Of a DNA stretch of 64,000 bases, positions 8,708 to 18,846 are shown piece after piece. Origin of the DNA: Alcanivorax sp. (GTDB taxonomy: Bacteria; Pseudomonadota; Gammaproteobacteria; Pseudomonadales; Alcanivoracaceae); assembly GCA_017794945.1 (NCBI GenBank), contig CP051239.1:310001-374000 (forward strand), given 5' to 3'. Every line of letters starts with the position of its first letter. The stretch's first letter is position 1. The position numbers and the translations under genes are program-made. The notes under the pieces are model-generated. The model searched no databases. It had not been told where the DNA came from and saw nothing but the letters and a program-made list of their open reading frames with translations.

Positions 8708-9921
8708 TTATTTGGGGCGGCGCATCCGGCAGGTGGTGGGCAAGCTCACGGCTTCCCGGTCGATGCGCGCCACCTTCTTGAAGTTGTAGTCAGTGCCTTC
8801 GGCGCCGTACTTCATGTCGTCCTTCATCACGGAGATGAACATCGGCAGCTGGATCTGGTGATCCTCGGCACGCATGACCACTTCACCGGTGGTGGTCTCA
8901 AGCTCCATGCCTTCCATCGCTTTGGCGACATCAACCGGATCGGTGCTCTTGGCCTGGTCGGAAGCTTTCTTGAGCATGTCGAGCATGGTGCTCAGATGTA
9001 GTAGAAGTCCCACTCGGCCTGTTCGTAGAGCTCGGTCTGACGCTTGGCCATTTCCGGGTCCTCGAACTCGCCGTAGTACTCGTTGATCTGGTAGATCCGG
9101 TCCACGCCCTTGTCGCCCAGCTGGGTGACCACGCCGGAGCTGGCGCCGTAGTAGGTGTAGAACGGGGCTTCCAGACCGAACTCGGCGGCCGCTTTCACCA
9201 GCAGGGTGATGTCCTGGCCCCAGTTACCGGTGATCACCGCGTCGGCGCCGGAGGACTGGATCTTGGACACGTAGGGGGTGAAGTCCTTCACTTTCGCCAG
9301 CGGGTGGAAATCGTTGCCCACGATTTCGATGTCCGGGCGCTTCTCTTTGAGCATATCCCGGGCCGCCTTGGAGACCGCCTGACCGAAGCTGTAGTCCTGG
9401 TTGATCAGGTACACCTTCTTGATGTCTTTGTTGTCGGCGATGTAGTCGGTCAACGCGTTCATTTTCATGTCGGCGTTGGCGTCGAACCGGAAGTGCCAGT
9501 AGGAACAACGCTCGTTGGTGAACGCGGGGTCCACGGCGGCGTAGTTCAGATACAGCACCTCGTCACCGGGGTTGCGCTGGTTGTGCTTCTCAATGGCGGA
9601 AATCAGCGCGGAGGCCACGGAAGAGCCGTTGCCCTGGGTCACATAGCGAATGCCGTCGTCGATCGCCTTCTGCAGCTGCACCAGGCTTTCCTGCGGGTTC
9701 ACTTTGTTGTCCAGGCCGACGATTTCCAGGTCCTGGCCGTTCAGGCCGCCATTGGCGTTAATGCGCTTGGCTTCGTATTTGAGGTGTTCGAACGCGGGCT
9801 GGCCGGCGGCGGCCATGGGCCCGGTGAGAGGATCGATCAGGGCTAGTTTCACTGTCTCGGCGCTGGCGGTACCTACCAGCAGCAGCGAGGCGGCGAGAAA
9901 GGTGAAAATGGGTTTCAACAT
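8708..9921 (-). pseudogene. Frameshifted ABC substrate-binding protein, first gene of the importer operon
   Basis: The minus-strand frame starts at the ATG at 9921 with a signal peptide (MLKPIFTFLAASLLLVGTASA) and reads as a binding protein very similar to the one at 3424-4647, until it stops at 8992 after WDFYYI. The missing C-terminal third continues in another frame from about 9010 (STMLDMLKKASDQ) to MRRPK at 8708. Against the intact paralogue (DYYWLRLTTM), one base or four bases appear to be missing around 8995-9005, in a TACTAC/ATCTGAG context. The four downstream transporter genes are intact. This may be a true pseudogene, a sequencing error or, less likely, a programmed shift. Confidence 0.88.
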
Positions 9922-10081
9922 GACGCTCTCCACGGTTGTTGTTTTTCTGCCGACTGCTCGGCATCTCGCTGTCGTTCCCGGCAACATTGCCTGGAACGCA
10001 ACAAACTTTTTTGTTTACTTTGTTTTCTTATGCGTCTTCCCGGCGCCGTATCAGGGTCCCATCGGCGCTCTTCTGGGGAAC

Positions 10082-10101
10082 CACATACTTGGTAGTATGT
10101 G
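10082..10101. promoter_or_regulatory. Operator-like palindrome, 8+4+8
   Basis: The perfect inverted repeat CACATACT-TGGT-AGTATGTG lies in the divergent intergenic region, about 160 bases upstream of the importer operon. Its size and symmetry fit a dimeric helix-turn-helix regulator site. The regulator is unknown. Confidence 0.45.
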
Positions 10102-10449
10102 CGCACAAAAATATTTCTGTCCAGCCTGCTTATTTAACTTTCTCCGGGCCGTCGGCGGCGCGAAATAGGTCAACAAACCCATCCTATGTGACGCTGAAAG
10201 CCCCGTAATTCAGTGCTTTGAGCATGAACGGAATAAAACAGGCGGACAATCCCCCCGTGCGCGGCGAGGGCCGGAGGCGGGCAAAAAAAACCACGCCATG
10301 GCCGGATGCGTCCCGTATACGGCGATTAACGCCCAAAGCGGCGAAACAATTTCACACAGTTTGCTCAGCGGGCACCGCCCGGCCGTCACGAAGCGCCCTC
10401 AAATCGGCGCCTTTGTTTCCCTTTTCTTAAAAAATCGGACGCCGCCCAA

Positions 10450-10474
10450 GTGTTACTGTTACCTCAAGTAACAC
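10450..10474. promoter_or_regulatory. Operator-like palindrome, 8+9+8
   Basis: The perfect inverted repeat GTGTTACT/AGTAACAC has a 9-base spacer and ends 117 bases before the acyl-CoA ligase start. It is a plausible operator for that gene. No family assignment is possible from sequence alone. Confidence 0.45.
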
Positions 10475-10591
10475 CGAGACCGGTGGCCCGGAACAATCGC
10501 CTTGACCCCCCTGGTCCCGCCCGGTATGAATTGCACGGCCTTATTTCAAAACAAGCGTTCAAAATAACTATCGCGCTCGGGAGATTTTTAG

Positions 10592-12219
<1,628 letters not shown>

Positions 12220-12223
<4 letters not shown>

Positions 12224-13182
12224 CCGAGATTCGAGAACAGAAGGTGCCGGCCAACGGCCTCAATTTCCACGTGCGCAGCGCCGGTGACCCGGCCGACCCG
12301 GCGGTGATCCTGCTGCACGGCTTCCCGGAGTGCGGCTATTCCTGGCGCTATCAAATGCCGTTTCTGGCCGCCAAGGGCTTCCATGTGCTGGCGCCGGATC
12401 TGCGCGGCTACGGCTTCAGCGACGCGCCCAAGGCGGTGGACGCCTACCGGCAGGACAAGCTGGTGGCGGACGTCATGGGTATTCTCGATGCGTTCGGCGC
12501 CGAGCGCGCCGTGGTGATCGGCCACGACTGGGGCTGCGCCCTCGCCTGGCAGGTGGCGCGCAGCGAGCCGGGCCGGGTGCGCGCGGTGGCGGGCCTGTCG
12601 GTGCCCTACCCGGGCCTGGGCCCCAAGGCGCCCACCGAACAAATGCGCGCCGCCTTCGGCGAGCGTTTTTTCTATCAGCTCTATTTTCAGCAGCCGGACG
12701 TGCCGGAGCAGGAACTGGAAGCGGACGTGCGCGATTTTCTACGCCGCATGTACCACGCCCTGTCCGGCCCCGGCATGCAGGAAAAATTCCGCGCCGAGAA
12801 GCCGGTCACCGGCCTGCTCGACATCCTGCAGCCGCCCACGGGCGGGCAACCGGACTGGATGCGGGAATCGGACCTGGACGTGTACGTGGAACGCTTCCAG
12901 CACAGCGGCCTGACCGGACCGATCAACTGGTACCGGGCCATGGACGCGTCCTGGCGGCAGCAGAAAGAGGACGGACGCGAACGCATCCACCCGCCGGCGC
13001 TGTTCATCGCCGGCAAGGAAGACCCGGTGATCCAGTTCGCCGGCAAGGCGCTGGAGCGCATGCCGACGATGATGGACGACCTTCGTGAGGTGGTGCTGTT
13101 GGACGATCTCGGCCACTGGATCCAGATGGAAGCGCCCGAGGCGGTGAACCAGCACCTCGGGGCATTTCTCGATTCCCTGTGA
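12220..13182 (+). CDS. Alpha/beta hydrolase, soluble epoxide hydrolase-like
   Basis: 320 residues from the ATG that overlaps the ligase stop; the longer upstream frame runs through the ligase gene and is a shadow. The epoxide hydrolase pattern is complete: HGFPE (33-37, oxyanion hole), nucleophile D103 in GHDWG, and the catalytic His near residue 299 in DDLGHWIQMEAPE. An aspartate nucleophile separates it from esterases; haloalkane dehalogenase is a less likely alternative because of HGFPE. It probably opens an epoxide to a diol and is co-expressed with fatty acid activation. Confidence 0.88.
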
Positions 13183-13187
13183 TCGAC

Positions 13188-13217
13188 GTCGGGTTACGGC
13201 CTTCGGCCTAACCCGAC
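13188..13217. repeat. REP-like hairpin, GTCGGGTTA type
   Basis: Inverted repeat GTCGGGTTA/TAACCCGAC with an inner GGCC/GGCC pairing, between two convergent genes. The same arms occur again at 21086-21158. It may act as a transcription end for either gene. Confidence 0.75.
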
Positions 13218-13240
13218 CTACGGCCTGATGCCACCATCGC

Positions 13241-14203
13241 TTAGTTGATGCGCCGCATTTCGATGCGGCGGTTGCGCTCGCGGCCCTCGTCGGTGGCGTT
13301 GCTGTCCACCGGGCGGGTGTCGCCGTAACCGCGCGCCTGCAGGCGGCCCGGATCAACGCCCAGGTCGATCAGGAAATCGCGCACCGATTCGGCGCGCCGC
13401 TCGGACAGGGCCTGGTTGTAGGCATCGGACCCTTTCGAGTCGGTGTGCCCGGCGATTTCCACCTCGCTGTCGGAGTGCGCCAGCAGGCGTTCCGCCACGC
13501 CGCGCAGCACGGTCTTGGCGTTGGGCGTGAGGCGCGCGGAATCGAACTCGAAGTTAACCCCGCGCAACACTTCCGGCGGCCCCATCGGCACCGGCTTGAT
13601 CACCAGCCGCTCGCGCTCGATGATCCGCGTGGTGCCATAGTCACCGCCACCGAACAGCGGGAAGGTCAGGCCCACCAGGGCACGCACGTCGCCGAACGGC
13701 TCGTTGTGGCTGCCGTCGTCGGAAAAATCCATCACGTAACGCAGCTCCGCGCGCAGGCCCATGGAGCCCCAGATATCGCGGAAGTGTAGACCGGCGCCGG
13801 CGTTCAGGTAGCCGTTGGTGTCGGTGCCGGCGGTGGAGTCGGTGTAGACACCGCCGCCGCCAATCAGCAGATAGGGCGACGGCCCTTCGCGGTACATATA
13901 GCGCAGCGCGTCGGCGCCCACCCCGTACTGCCAATGCTGCCCGGAACCCCGGTTGCGCTGCAGGGAGTTACCGAAACCGTTCCACTCCAGATCCCATTTG
14001 TCGCTGATCTGACGGCCCAGGCCGAAGCGGATGCCGGCGCCGTAATCGACATCGAAACGATCCGAATCCTCGATCACGTAGATGCCCATGGCGGACGCGT
14101 TCCAGCCCTGCGGGTCGGTGCGTTCCTCGGCCAGCGCCGGCGCGCAGGCGACGGCGGCGGCCAGCGCGGCGGCGGCGCGGCGGTTATTGATCACGGATAC
14201 CAT
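13241..14203 (-). CDS. OmpA-family outer membrane protein
   Basis: 320 residues from the ATG at 14203, which has GAGGG 7 bases upstream and opens a good signal peptide (MVSVINNRRAAAALAAAVA..ALA); an upstream in-frame start would overlap the neighbouring gene. Residues ~30-200 look like a small beta-barrel. The C-terminal ~110 residues form an OmpA peptidoglycan-binding domain, with AGHTDSKGSDAYNQALSERR and RNRRIEM. It lies 10 bases after the unassigned lipoprotein gene on the same strand, so the two are probably co-expressed and tie the outer membrane to the cell wall. Confidence 0.92.
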   Translation of the reverse strand: MVSVINNRRAAAALAAAVACAPALAEERTDPQGWNASAMGIYVIEDSDRFDVDYGAGIRFGLGRQISDKWDLEWNGFGNSLQRNRGSGQHWQYGVGADALRYMYREGPSPYLLIGGGGVYTDSTAGTDTNGYLNAGAGLHFRDIWGSMGLRAELRYVMDFSDDGSHNEPFGDVRALVGLTFPLFGGGDYGTTRIIERERLVIKPVPMGPPEVLRGVNFEFDSARLTPNAKTVLRGVAERLLAHSDSEVEIAGHTDSKGSDAYNQALSERRAESVRDFLIDLGVDPGRLQARGYGDTRPVDSNATDEGRERNRRIEMRRIN

Positions 14204-14213
14204 CTTTTCCCTC

Positions 14214-15488
14214 TTATCCCCGTTGACGGTGAAGCCGGTGGCGCAGCAAACCGACCGCCAGAACCAGCACGGCGAGCAGCCCGGCCAGTGCGCCGGCCAA
14301 ATCAAGCATGGCAGCGTAGAGGGTTTCACTTTCCTGTTCCAGACGCTGCATGGCGTTGCTTATGGCCATTTTTGTAACCCGCCCGTCGGTCTCGTCCTGC
14401 AGAATCGACGCCGGGTGGCGGGACGGATCCACGCGCATCCGTTGCAGTTGCAGCCGCACCGCTTCGATCTGTTCGAACACCACGGCGCGGGCATCGTCGT
14501 CCTTGATGTCGTCACGGTGGTTGTCCAGCCAGTTGAGGAAACCGGTCTTATTGAGCAGGTCGTCGAACAGCTGCGTCACGTCGCCGGCGACCCGGTCGTC
14601 CATGCCGGTGGTATCGAGCGCGCCCAGGCTCGCCAGCCAGGCGTCCACGCGGGGGATCGAGCCGGAAGAGCCGGTGCCATCGGCGCGACCGGACAGATTG
14701 GTGAGGCCGGCCTTCATGCGCTGCAGACCATTGTCCCGCGCGATAACACGCAGTGTCTGAATGCCCTGGGCCATCACCGCCAGCGGCGCGCGCAGGTCAG
14801 CGAAAGAGGCACTCAGGTTACTGGCCTGAAAGCGCTCCACCGCCAGACGATAATCGCGCACGCCCCGCTGCACTTCATTGGCCGCGGCCAGCAGCGCGTT
14901 GATCTCGGCGTCGTCGGTTTCCGGCTTGGCCAGGGTTTCATCGGCGGCGACGGTCGCGCACTCCGGGCCCGAGGCGGGGTCCAGCGGGCGCACCGTGGCG
15001 GCGTACAGATGCTCCCCGTAGTTGGCCAGCAACTCGACCAGCTCTTCCCGGGCGGCGCGCTCCAGCCACGTGACCGGATCGGTACCGGCCGGGTAGGCGT
15101 TGCGCCAACCCAGCAGGGCGTCATTGATCGCCAGTTCGGTCTGGTAGAGCCGCGACAGGCAATACATTTGCACCCGGTGCGCCGCCAGCTCGTCCACCGG
15201 CTCGGTTTTGAACAGGCGCTCGCGGATATCGGCGTCGAGCTGGCCGCTCTGGTTGGCGAGCCGGTCCACCAAAATCACCGGCACCAGCTCGGAGGCCGGG
15301 GTCAGTACCGTGTCGCGGGCCTCCGGGCCGGGGTCCGGCTGCGGCTCCGGTTCCGGCTCGGGCGCCGGTTCGCGGGGCTGCTCGGCGATACTATCGCCAT
15401 CGTCGCTGCCGGAAGAGTTGCAGCCGGAGAGCATCAACAGGGTACTGAACAGGGCCAGCAGGCCCAGGCGGAAAAAGGATACAGTCAT
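14214..15488 (-). CDS. Predicted lipoprotein with C-terminal membrane segment, family not recognised
   Basis: 424 residues from the ATG at 15488. The signal peptide ends in a lipobox (LMLSGC, Cys23), followed by a linker rich in Ser/Asp and then Pro/Glu (about residues 24-60). The middle is hydrophilic, probably helical. The last ~30 residues form a hydrophobic helix (LAGALAGLLAVLVLAVGLL) with a basic tail RHRLHRQRG. A lipid anchor at one end and a membrane helix at the other is unusual. The gene is followed after 10 bases by an OmpA-family gene. I do not recognise a family; an envelope-structure role is inferred only from this context. Confidence 0.75.
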   Translation of the reverse strand: MTVSFFRLGLLALFSTLLMLSGCNSSGSDDGDSIAEQPREPAPEPEPEPQPDPGPEARDTVLTPASELVPVILVDRLANQSGQLDADIRERLFKTEPVDELAAHRVQMYCLSRLYQTELAINDALLGWRNAYPAGTDPVTWLERAAREELVELLANYGEHLYAATVRPLDPASGPECATVAADETLAKPETDDAEINALLAAANEVQRGVRDYRLAVERFQASNLSASFADLRAPLAVMAQGIQTLRVIARDNGLQRMKAGLTNLSGRADGTGSSGSIPRVDAWLASLGALDTTGMDDRVAGDVTQLFDDLLNKTGFLNWLDNHRDDIKDDDARAVVFEQIEAVRLQLQRMRVDPSRHPASILQDETDGRVTKMAISNAMQRLEQESETLYAAMLDLAGALAGLLAVLVLAVGLLRHRLHRQRG

Positions 15489-15696
15489 GGCGTCGCCTTG
15501 TTTGTGGTACGATGGTACAATTAAAAGACAACGCATGGTGCCAAAATATTTAGTGCACATCTGTACGTAATCTGTAACCGGTTCGCACCGGCCCGGCACG
15601 CTGGGTATCCTTGGCGCTCATCGAGCCGACCGGGAGCCCGCCATCGACATCCTGCAAGCATCCCTGCCCCTGAGCCTGCTGGCGTTCGCCGCCTGC

Positions 15697-16671
15697 GTGG
15701 CGGTGATTGCCACCGCCGGCGTCAGGATCACCGCCGTGGTGGACGAGCTGGCGGACCGCACCCGGGCCGGGGAGGCCCTGGCCGGCGCGGTGTTATTGGG
15801 CGCCACCACCTCGCTGTCCGGTAGCGTGCTGTCGGTGACCGCCGCCTGGAAAGGCCATGCCGATCTGGCCCTGAGCAACGCGCTGGGCGGCATCGCGGTG
15901 CAGACCGCGTTCCTGGCGGTGGCCGACATCGCCTACCGGCGCGCCAACCTGGAACACGCCGCCGCCTCCGCCGCCAACCTGATGCAGGGCGCCCTGCTGA
16001 TCACCCTGATGGCGATTATTCTGGTGGGCGCCTTTTCGCCGGCGGTGAGTCTGTTCGGGGTGCACCCGGCCACCCCGGCGCTGCTGGCGATCTATATGTA
16101 CGGCCTGCACCTGGTGCAGCGGGTGCGCGACGAACCCATGTGGCGGCCGGCCCGCACCCGGGAGACCCGCGAGGACGTGCCCGAGGAGGATAACCTGCGC
16201 CTGTCGCTGACCCGGTTGTTTCTGGTGTTCGTGGGGCTGGCCGCCCTGCTCGGTCTGTCCGGTTTCGTTCTGGAGGCCGCCGCCAGCGGTATCGCCCGGC
16301 ACACCGGCCTGCAGCAGACCACCGTGGGCCTGCTGCTCACCGCCACCGCCACCTCGCTGCCGGAGCTGGTCACTTCGGTGGCGGCGGTGCGACGCGGCGC
16401 CCTGACCCTGGCGGTGGGCGGCATTATCGGCGGCAACGCCTTCGACACCCTGTTCACCGCCGCCTCGGACATCGCCTATCGGGACGGCTCCATCTACGCG
16501 CGAATGGACGACGGCCTGCTGCTGTGGGTGTCGTTGTCGATCCTGATGACCGGCTTCCTGCTGATGGGCCTGGTACGTCGGGAACAGCACGGCCCCGGCG
16601 GCATCGGCTTCGAGAGCCTGGCGGTTCTGGTGCTTTACGGCCTGGGCATCGCGTTGGTGTTGGGTGGCTGA
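15697..16671 (+). CDS. CaCA-family (sodium/calcium-type) cation exchanger
   Basis: At least 324 residues of hydrophobic protein. Two alpha-repeats are visible: an N-terminal one with GATTSLSGSVLSVTAA and SNALGGIAVQTA, and a C-terminal one with TATATSLPELVTSVAAV and GGIIGGNAFDT. The usual acidic residue of the first repeat (SLPE type) is replaced by Ser-Gly, while the second keeps SLPE. The only canonical start is GTG at 15697, but the open frame upstream encodes more of the first membrane helix (LQASLPLSLLAFAAC). A GGGAG site lies before ATC 15643 and CTG 15652, so the true start is probably non-canonical. The transported ion is unknown. Confidence 0.82.
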   Translation: MAVIATAGVRITAVVDELADRTRAGEALAGAVLLGATTSLSGSVLSVTAAWKGHADLALSNALGGIAVQTAFLAVADIAYRRANLEHAAASAANLMQGALLITLMAIILVGAFSPAVSLFGVHPATPALLAIYMYGLHLVQRVRDEPMWRPARTRETREDVPEEDNLRLSLTRLFLVFVGLAALLGLSGFVLEAAASGIARHTGLQQTTVGLLLTATATSLPELVTSVAAVRRGALTLAVGGIIGGNAFDTLFTAASDIAYRDGSIYARMDDGLLLWVSLSILMTGFLLMGLVRREQHGPGGIGFESLAVLVLYGLGIALVLGG

Positions 16672-16721
16672 GGCCGACAGCCGTTATAGTGTGATCCTTA
16701 CTTCCCACCAGGAGAGCCCCT

Positions 16722-17684
16722 TTGGCGCACGACGAGCAGGATTCGACAGATAACGACCAGGACGACACGCCCTGGGAAGAAGCCGTCAAACGGGAGCGCG
16801 ACGACGCCCGCGACGACAACGGGGGCGAGAACGAAGAAAGCCACGACGAACAGGACCGGCGCCGGGAGGCCGCCCTGCCCTCCAAGGCGGCGGCGGTCCA
16901 CGAACGTCTGCGCATCAGCGGCGAGAAAGAGCTGGAGCGCGACGCCATGGCGCTGCTGTGGTCGGCGATCGCCGCCGGCATTTCCATGAGCGCCTCGATG
17001 GTGGCGCGCGGCCTGCTGCACGCCCATGTGCCGGAAAGCGACGCCGGCTTCTTGATCGAAAGCATGGGCTACACGCTGGGCTTTTTGATTGTGATCCTGG
17101 CCCGCCAGCAGCTGTTCACCGAGAACACCGTGACCGCCGTGCTGCCGTTCATGAGCCACCCCACCCGGGGCAACCTGGGCAGCCTGATGCGGTTGTGGGG
17201 CGTGGTGTTGGCGGGCAACGTGCTGGGTGCCGGCATCGCCGCCTTCACCTTCCTGAATCTGCCGATGTTTTCACCGGAAGTGAACGACGCCTTCGTGGCG
17301 ATCGGCGAGAAAGTAATGGAGAACGACCCCTTCTCCATGTTTTCCAAGAGCATCGTTGCCGGCTGGATGATCGCCACCATGGTGTGGGTGATGCCCTCCG
17401 CGGACCAGGCCAAGGCCTGGGTGATTCTGATCATGACCTATGTGGTGGCGATCGGTGAGTTCCCGCATATCATTGTCGGCGCCAGCGAGATTCTGTATCT
17501 GGTGTTCGACGGTCGCGTGAGCTGGGGCGACTTCTTCCTGCGCTTCGGCCTGCCCACCCTGGCCGGCAACATTATCGGCGGCACCTTTATTTTCGCGCTG
17601 ATCAGCCACGCCCAGATCCGCAATGACATGGATATTCAGCGCGAGGGGCGCCGTGGCGCCTGGGGGTTTAATCGGAAGAAGTGA
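16722..17684 (+). CDS. Formate/nitrite transporter (FNT) family channel, YfdC-like
   Basis: 320 residues from a TTG with AGGAGAG upstream. The first ~60 residues are very acidic and hydrophilic (many Asp/Glu/Gln), followed by six predicted membrane segments with FNT motifs such as QLFTENTVTAVLP and GNIIGGTFIFAL. The long charged N-terminus is typical of the YfdC subgroup rather than FocA or NirC. It probably conducts a small monovalent anion across the inner membrane. It sits alone between the exchanger gene and tRNA-Ser. Confidence 0.88.
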   Translation: MAHDEQDSTDNDQDDTPWEEAVKRERDDARDDNGGENEESHDEQDRRREAALPSKAAAVHERLRISGEKELERDAMALLWSAIAAGISMSASMVARGLLHAHVPESDAGFLIESMGYTLGFLIVILARQQLFTENTVTAVLPFMSHPTRGNLGSLMRLWGVVLAGNVLGAGIAAFTFLNLPMFSPEVNDAFVAIGEKVMENDPFSMFSKSIVAGWMIATMVWVMPSADQAKAWVILIMTYVVAIGEFPHIIVGASEILYLVFDGRVSWGDFFLRFGLPTLAGNIIGGTFIFALISHAQIRNDMDIQREGRRGAWGFNRKK

Positions 17685-17738
17685 TTTTGGGACAGGGCCT
17701 ATTCCAAGGCGGGCGCGCTTTGCGCCGCTCGGTCGAAC

Positions 17739-17770
17739 GGAGGGTTCGAATTAAGTCCTCCCTGACCACC
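17739..17770 (+). repeat. Degenerate inverted copy of the tRNA-Ser 3' half
   Basis: The plus strand here (GAGGGTTCGAAT, then CTCCCTGACCACCA) copies the T-arm, acceptor 3' strand and CCA of the minus-strand tRNA-Ser at 17808. It continues into the same A-rich flank and terminator stem. The T-loop is enlarged. It faces the real tRNA across the shared terminator. Confidence 0.75.
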
Positions 17771-17807
17771 AAATAAAAAGGGGTCCCGTTTGGGACCCCT
17801 TTTTATT
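17771..17807 (-). terminator. Terminator of tRNA-Ser
   Basis: Nearly perfect palindrome AAATAAAAAGGGGTCCC/GGGACCCCTTTTTATTT with a 4-base loop, directly after the CCA end of the tRNA on the minus strand. It is symmetrical enough to work in both directions. Confidence 0.92.
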
Positions 17808-17896
17808 TGGCGGTGAGGGAGGGATTCGAACCCTCGATACGCAAAACGTATACACGCTTTCCAGGCGTGCTCCTTCAGCCACTCGGACACCTCACC
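17808..17896 (-). tRNA. tRNA-Ser(GGA)
   Basis: 89 nt on the minus strand, including encoded CCA. Acceptor GGTGAGG/CCTCACC, discriminator G, anticodon loop CTGGAAA (GGA) and a long variable arm (TATACGTTTTGCGTA), as expected for a class II serine tRNA. The T-arm is GAGGGTTCGAATCCCTC. Confidence 0.96.
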
Positions 17897-17954
17897 AAAA
17901 CTGGCTGCTCTGAGTCATCATCAGAGGGCGCGTAGGGTACCCGAGGGTTGGCGC

Positions 17955-18377
17955 TTAGGCAAGCGCGCAGGCGGTGCTGATGCCCAGCCAGCCGAGCAAC
18001 ACGATCTGCGCCAGCAGGAAGGCGAAACGCGCCTGCACCAGCCAGTGATTCACACCGATCAGGTGCACCAGGCTTTGCGCCACGCGGGCGGCGAAGACCC
18101 AGGGCAAGACGCAGGCGGCCAATTCTACGGTGCCGACCCAGAGAGCGGCACCGCCCACCACCAGCACCACCGGCAGCATTTCGAGGGTGTTCAGGTAGGC
18201 ACGGGAAAGCCGGTCAAGCAGCTTGGCGGGGTCGTAAGCGTAGGGAGGAAACTGGTCGGCTTTGGCCTGGCCGCTGATAACGCGCAGCCCGCGGCCGAGC
18301 ACCAGCACGGCAAGCAGCAACAAAGCCCAGAGGCCGTAGGCAAGCAGGTAAAAAACCGCATCGTGTTCAAGTGTCAT
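17955..18377 (-). CDS. MAPEG-family membrane protein
   Basis: 140 residues from the ATG at 18377; the longer frame reaches into the thioesterase gene. Four hydrophobic segments and the family pattern (RLSRAYLNTLEMLPVVLV, then AARVAQSLVHLIGVN) match MAPEG proteins, which are membrane glutathione-dependent enzymes or their relatives. It overlaps the end of the thioesterase gene by 11 bases, so it is the last gene of a nitroreductase-thioesterase-MAPEG unit. Enzymatic activity is not certain for bacterial members. Confidence 0.88.
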   Translation of the reverse strand: MTLEHDAVFYLLAYGLWALLLLAVLVLGRGLRVISGQAKADQFPPYAYDPAKLLDRLSRAYLNTLEMLPVVLVVGGAALWVGTVELAACVLPWVFAARVAQSLVHLIGVNHWLVQARFAFLLAQIVLLGWLGISTACALA

Positions 18378-18846
18378 TGTTATGGGTCCTGGCAAGGTAA
18401 AGACCCTGATACTCGCAGACCAGGAGGCCCTGGGCATCGGTCGCCTGGGCCAAAATGGCCAGGGTTGCTTTGCCACGCCGCTTCAGGCGCTGGTGAAACC
18501 GGCCGCTCTCACCGTCGCGGGCCCGGGCGCGGATTGTAATGTCGCCGTGCAACGGCGCGCGGAATTGCAGGCTGGATTCCACCGCCACCACATCGACGCT
18601 GGCCTCGGCAGCCAGACCCTTACCCACCGCCGCATCGGCCATCAGCGTGGTGCAGGCCCAGCCGGCCAGGGTCAGCAGCGCCGCCTGGCTGCCGGCGAAG
18701 AAGGTCCCTTTATCGTTATGGTTGGGCGCCAGCGGCGCGGTCAGGGTGAGCCGCTCACCGTCGAAGGCGGTGAACCGGAAGTCCAGATGGGGGGTGAGCG
18801 GTATCGCCGCGCGCACGCGGGCGGCCAGGGCGTCGAGATCAATCAT
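18367..18846 (-). CDS. Hot-dog thioesterase, YiiD C-terminal domain type
   Basis: 159 residues from MIDLDALAARV (ATG at 18846), preferred over an ATG 7 codons upstream because it gives a modest 8-base overlap with the preceding gene and has GGGGACAGG in front. The sequence LAPNHNDKGTFFAGSQAALLTLAGW is characteristic of the thioesterase domain of YiiD. It lacks the acetyltransferase half that YiiD carries, so it is a stand-alone version. The substrate, presumably an acyl thioester, is unknown. Confidence 0.85.
   Translation of the reverse strand: MIDLDALAARVRAAIPLTPHLDFRFTAFDGERLTLTAPLAPNHNDKGTFFAGSQAALLTLAGWACTTLMADAAVGKGLAAEASVDVVAVESSLQFRAPLHGDITIRARARDGESGRFHQRLKRRGKATLAILAQATDAQGLLVCEYQGLYLARTHNNDT

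Larger units (their letters stand above)
9922..10591. other. Divergent intergenic region (670 bases)
   Basis: This separates the minus-strand importer operon from the plus-strand acyl-CoA ligase. It contains an AT-rich block at about 9990-10040 and two operator-like palindromes, listed separately. No convincing coding frame was seen. Promoters for both directions must lie here, but I did not fix them. Confidence 0.6.

Noticed and set aside
13188..13217. GTCGGGTTA hairpins and GTGGGAGCGGGCC elements as something new.
   Set aside because: They resemble widely dispersed REP-type sequences of gammaproteobacteria and are recorded only as repeats.
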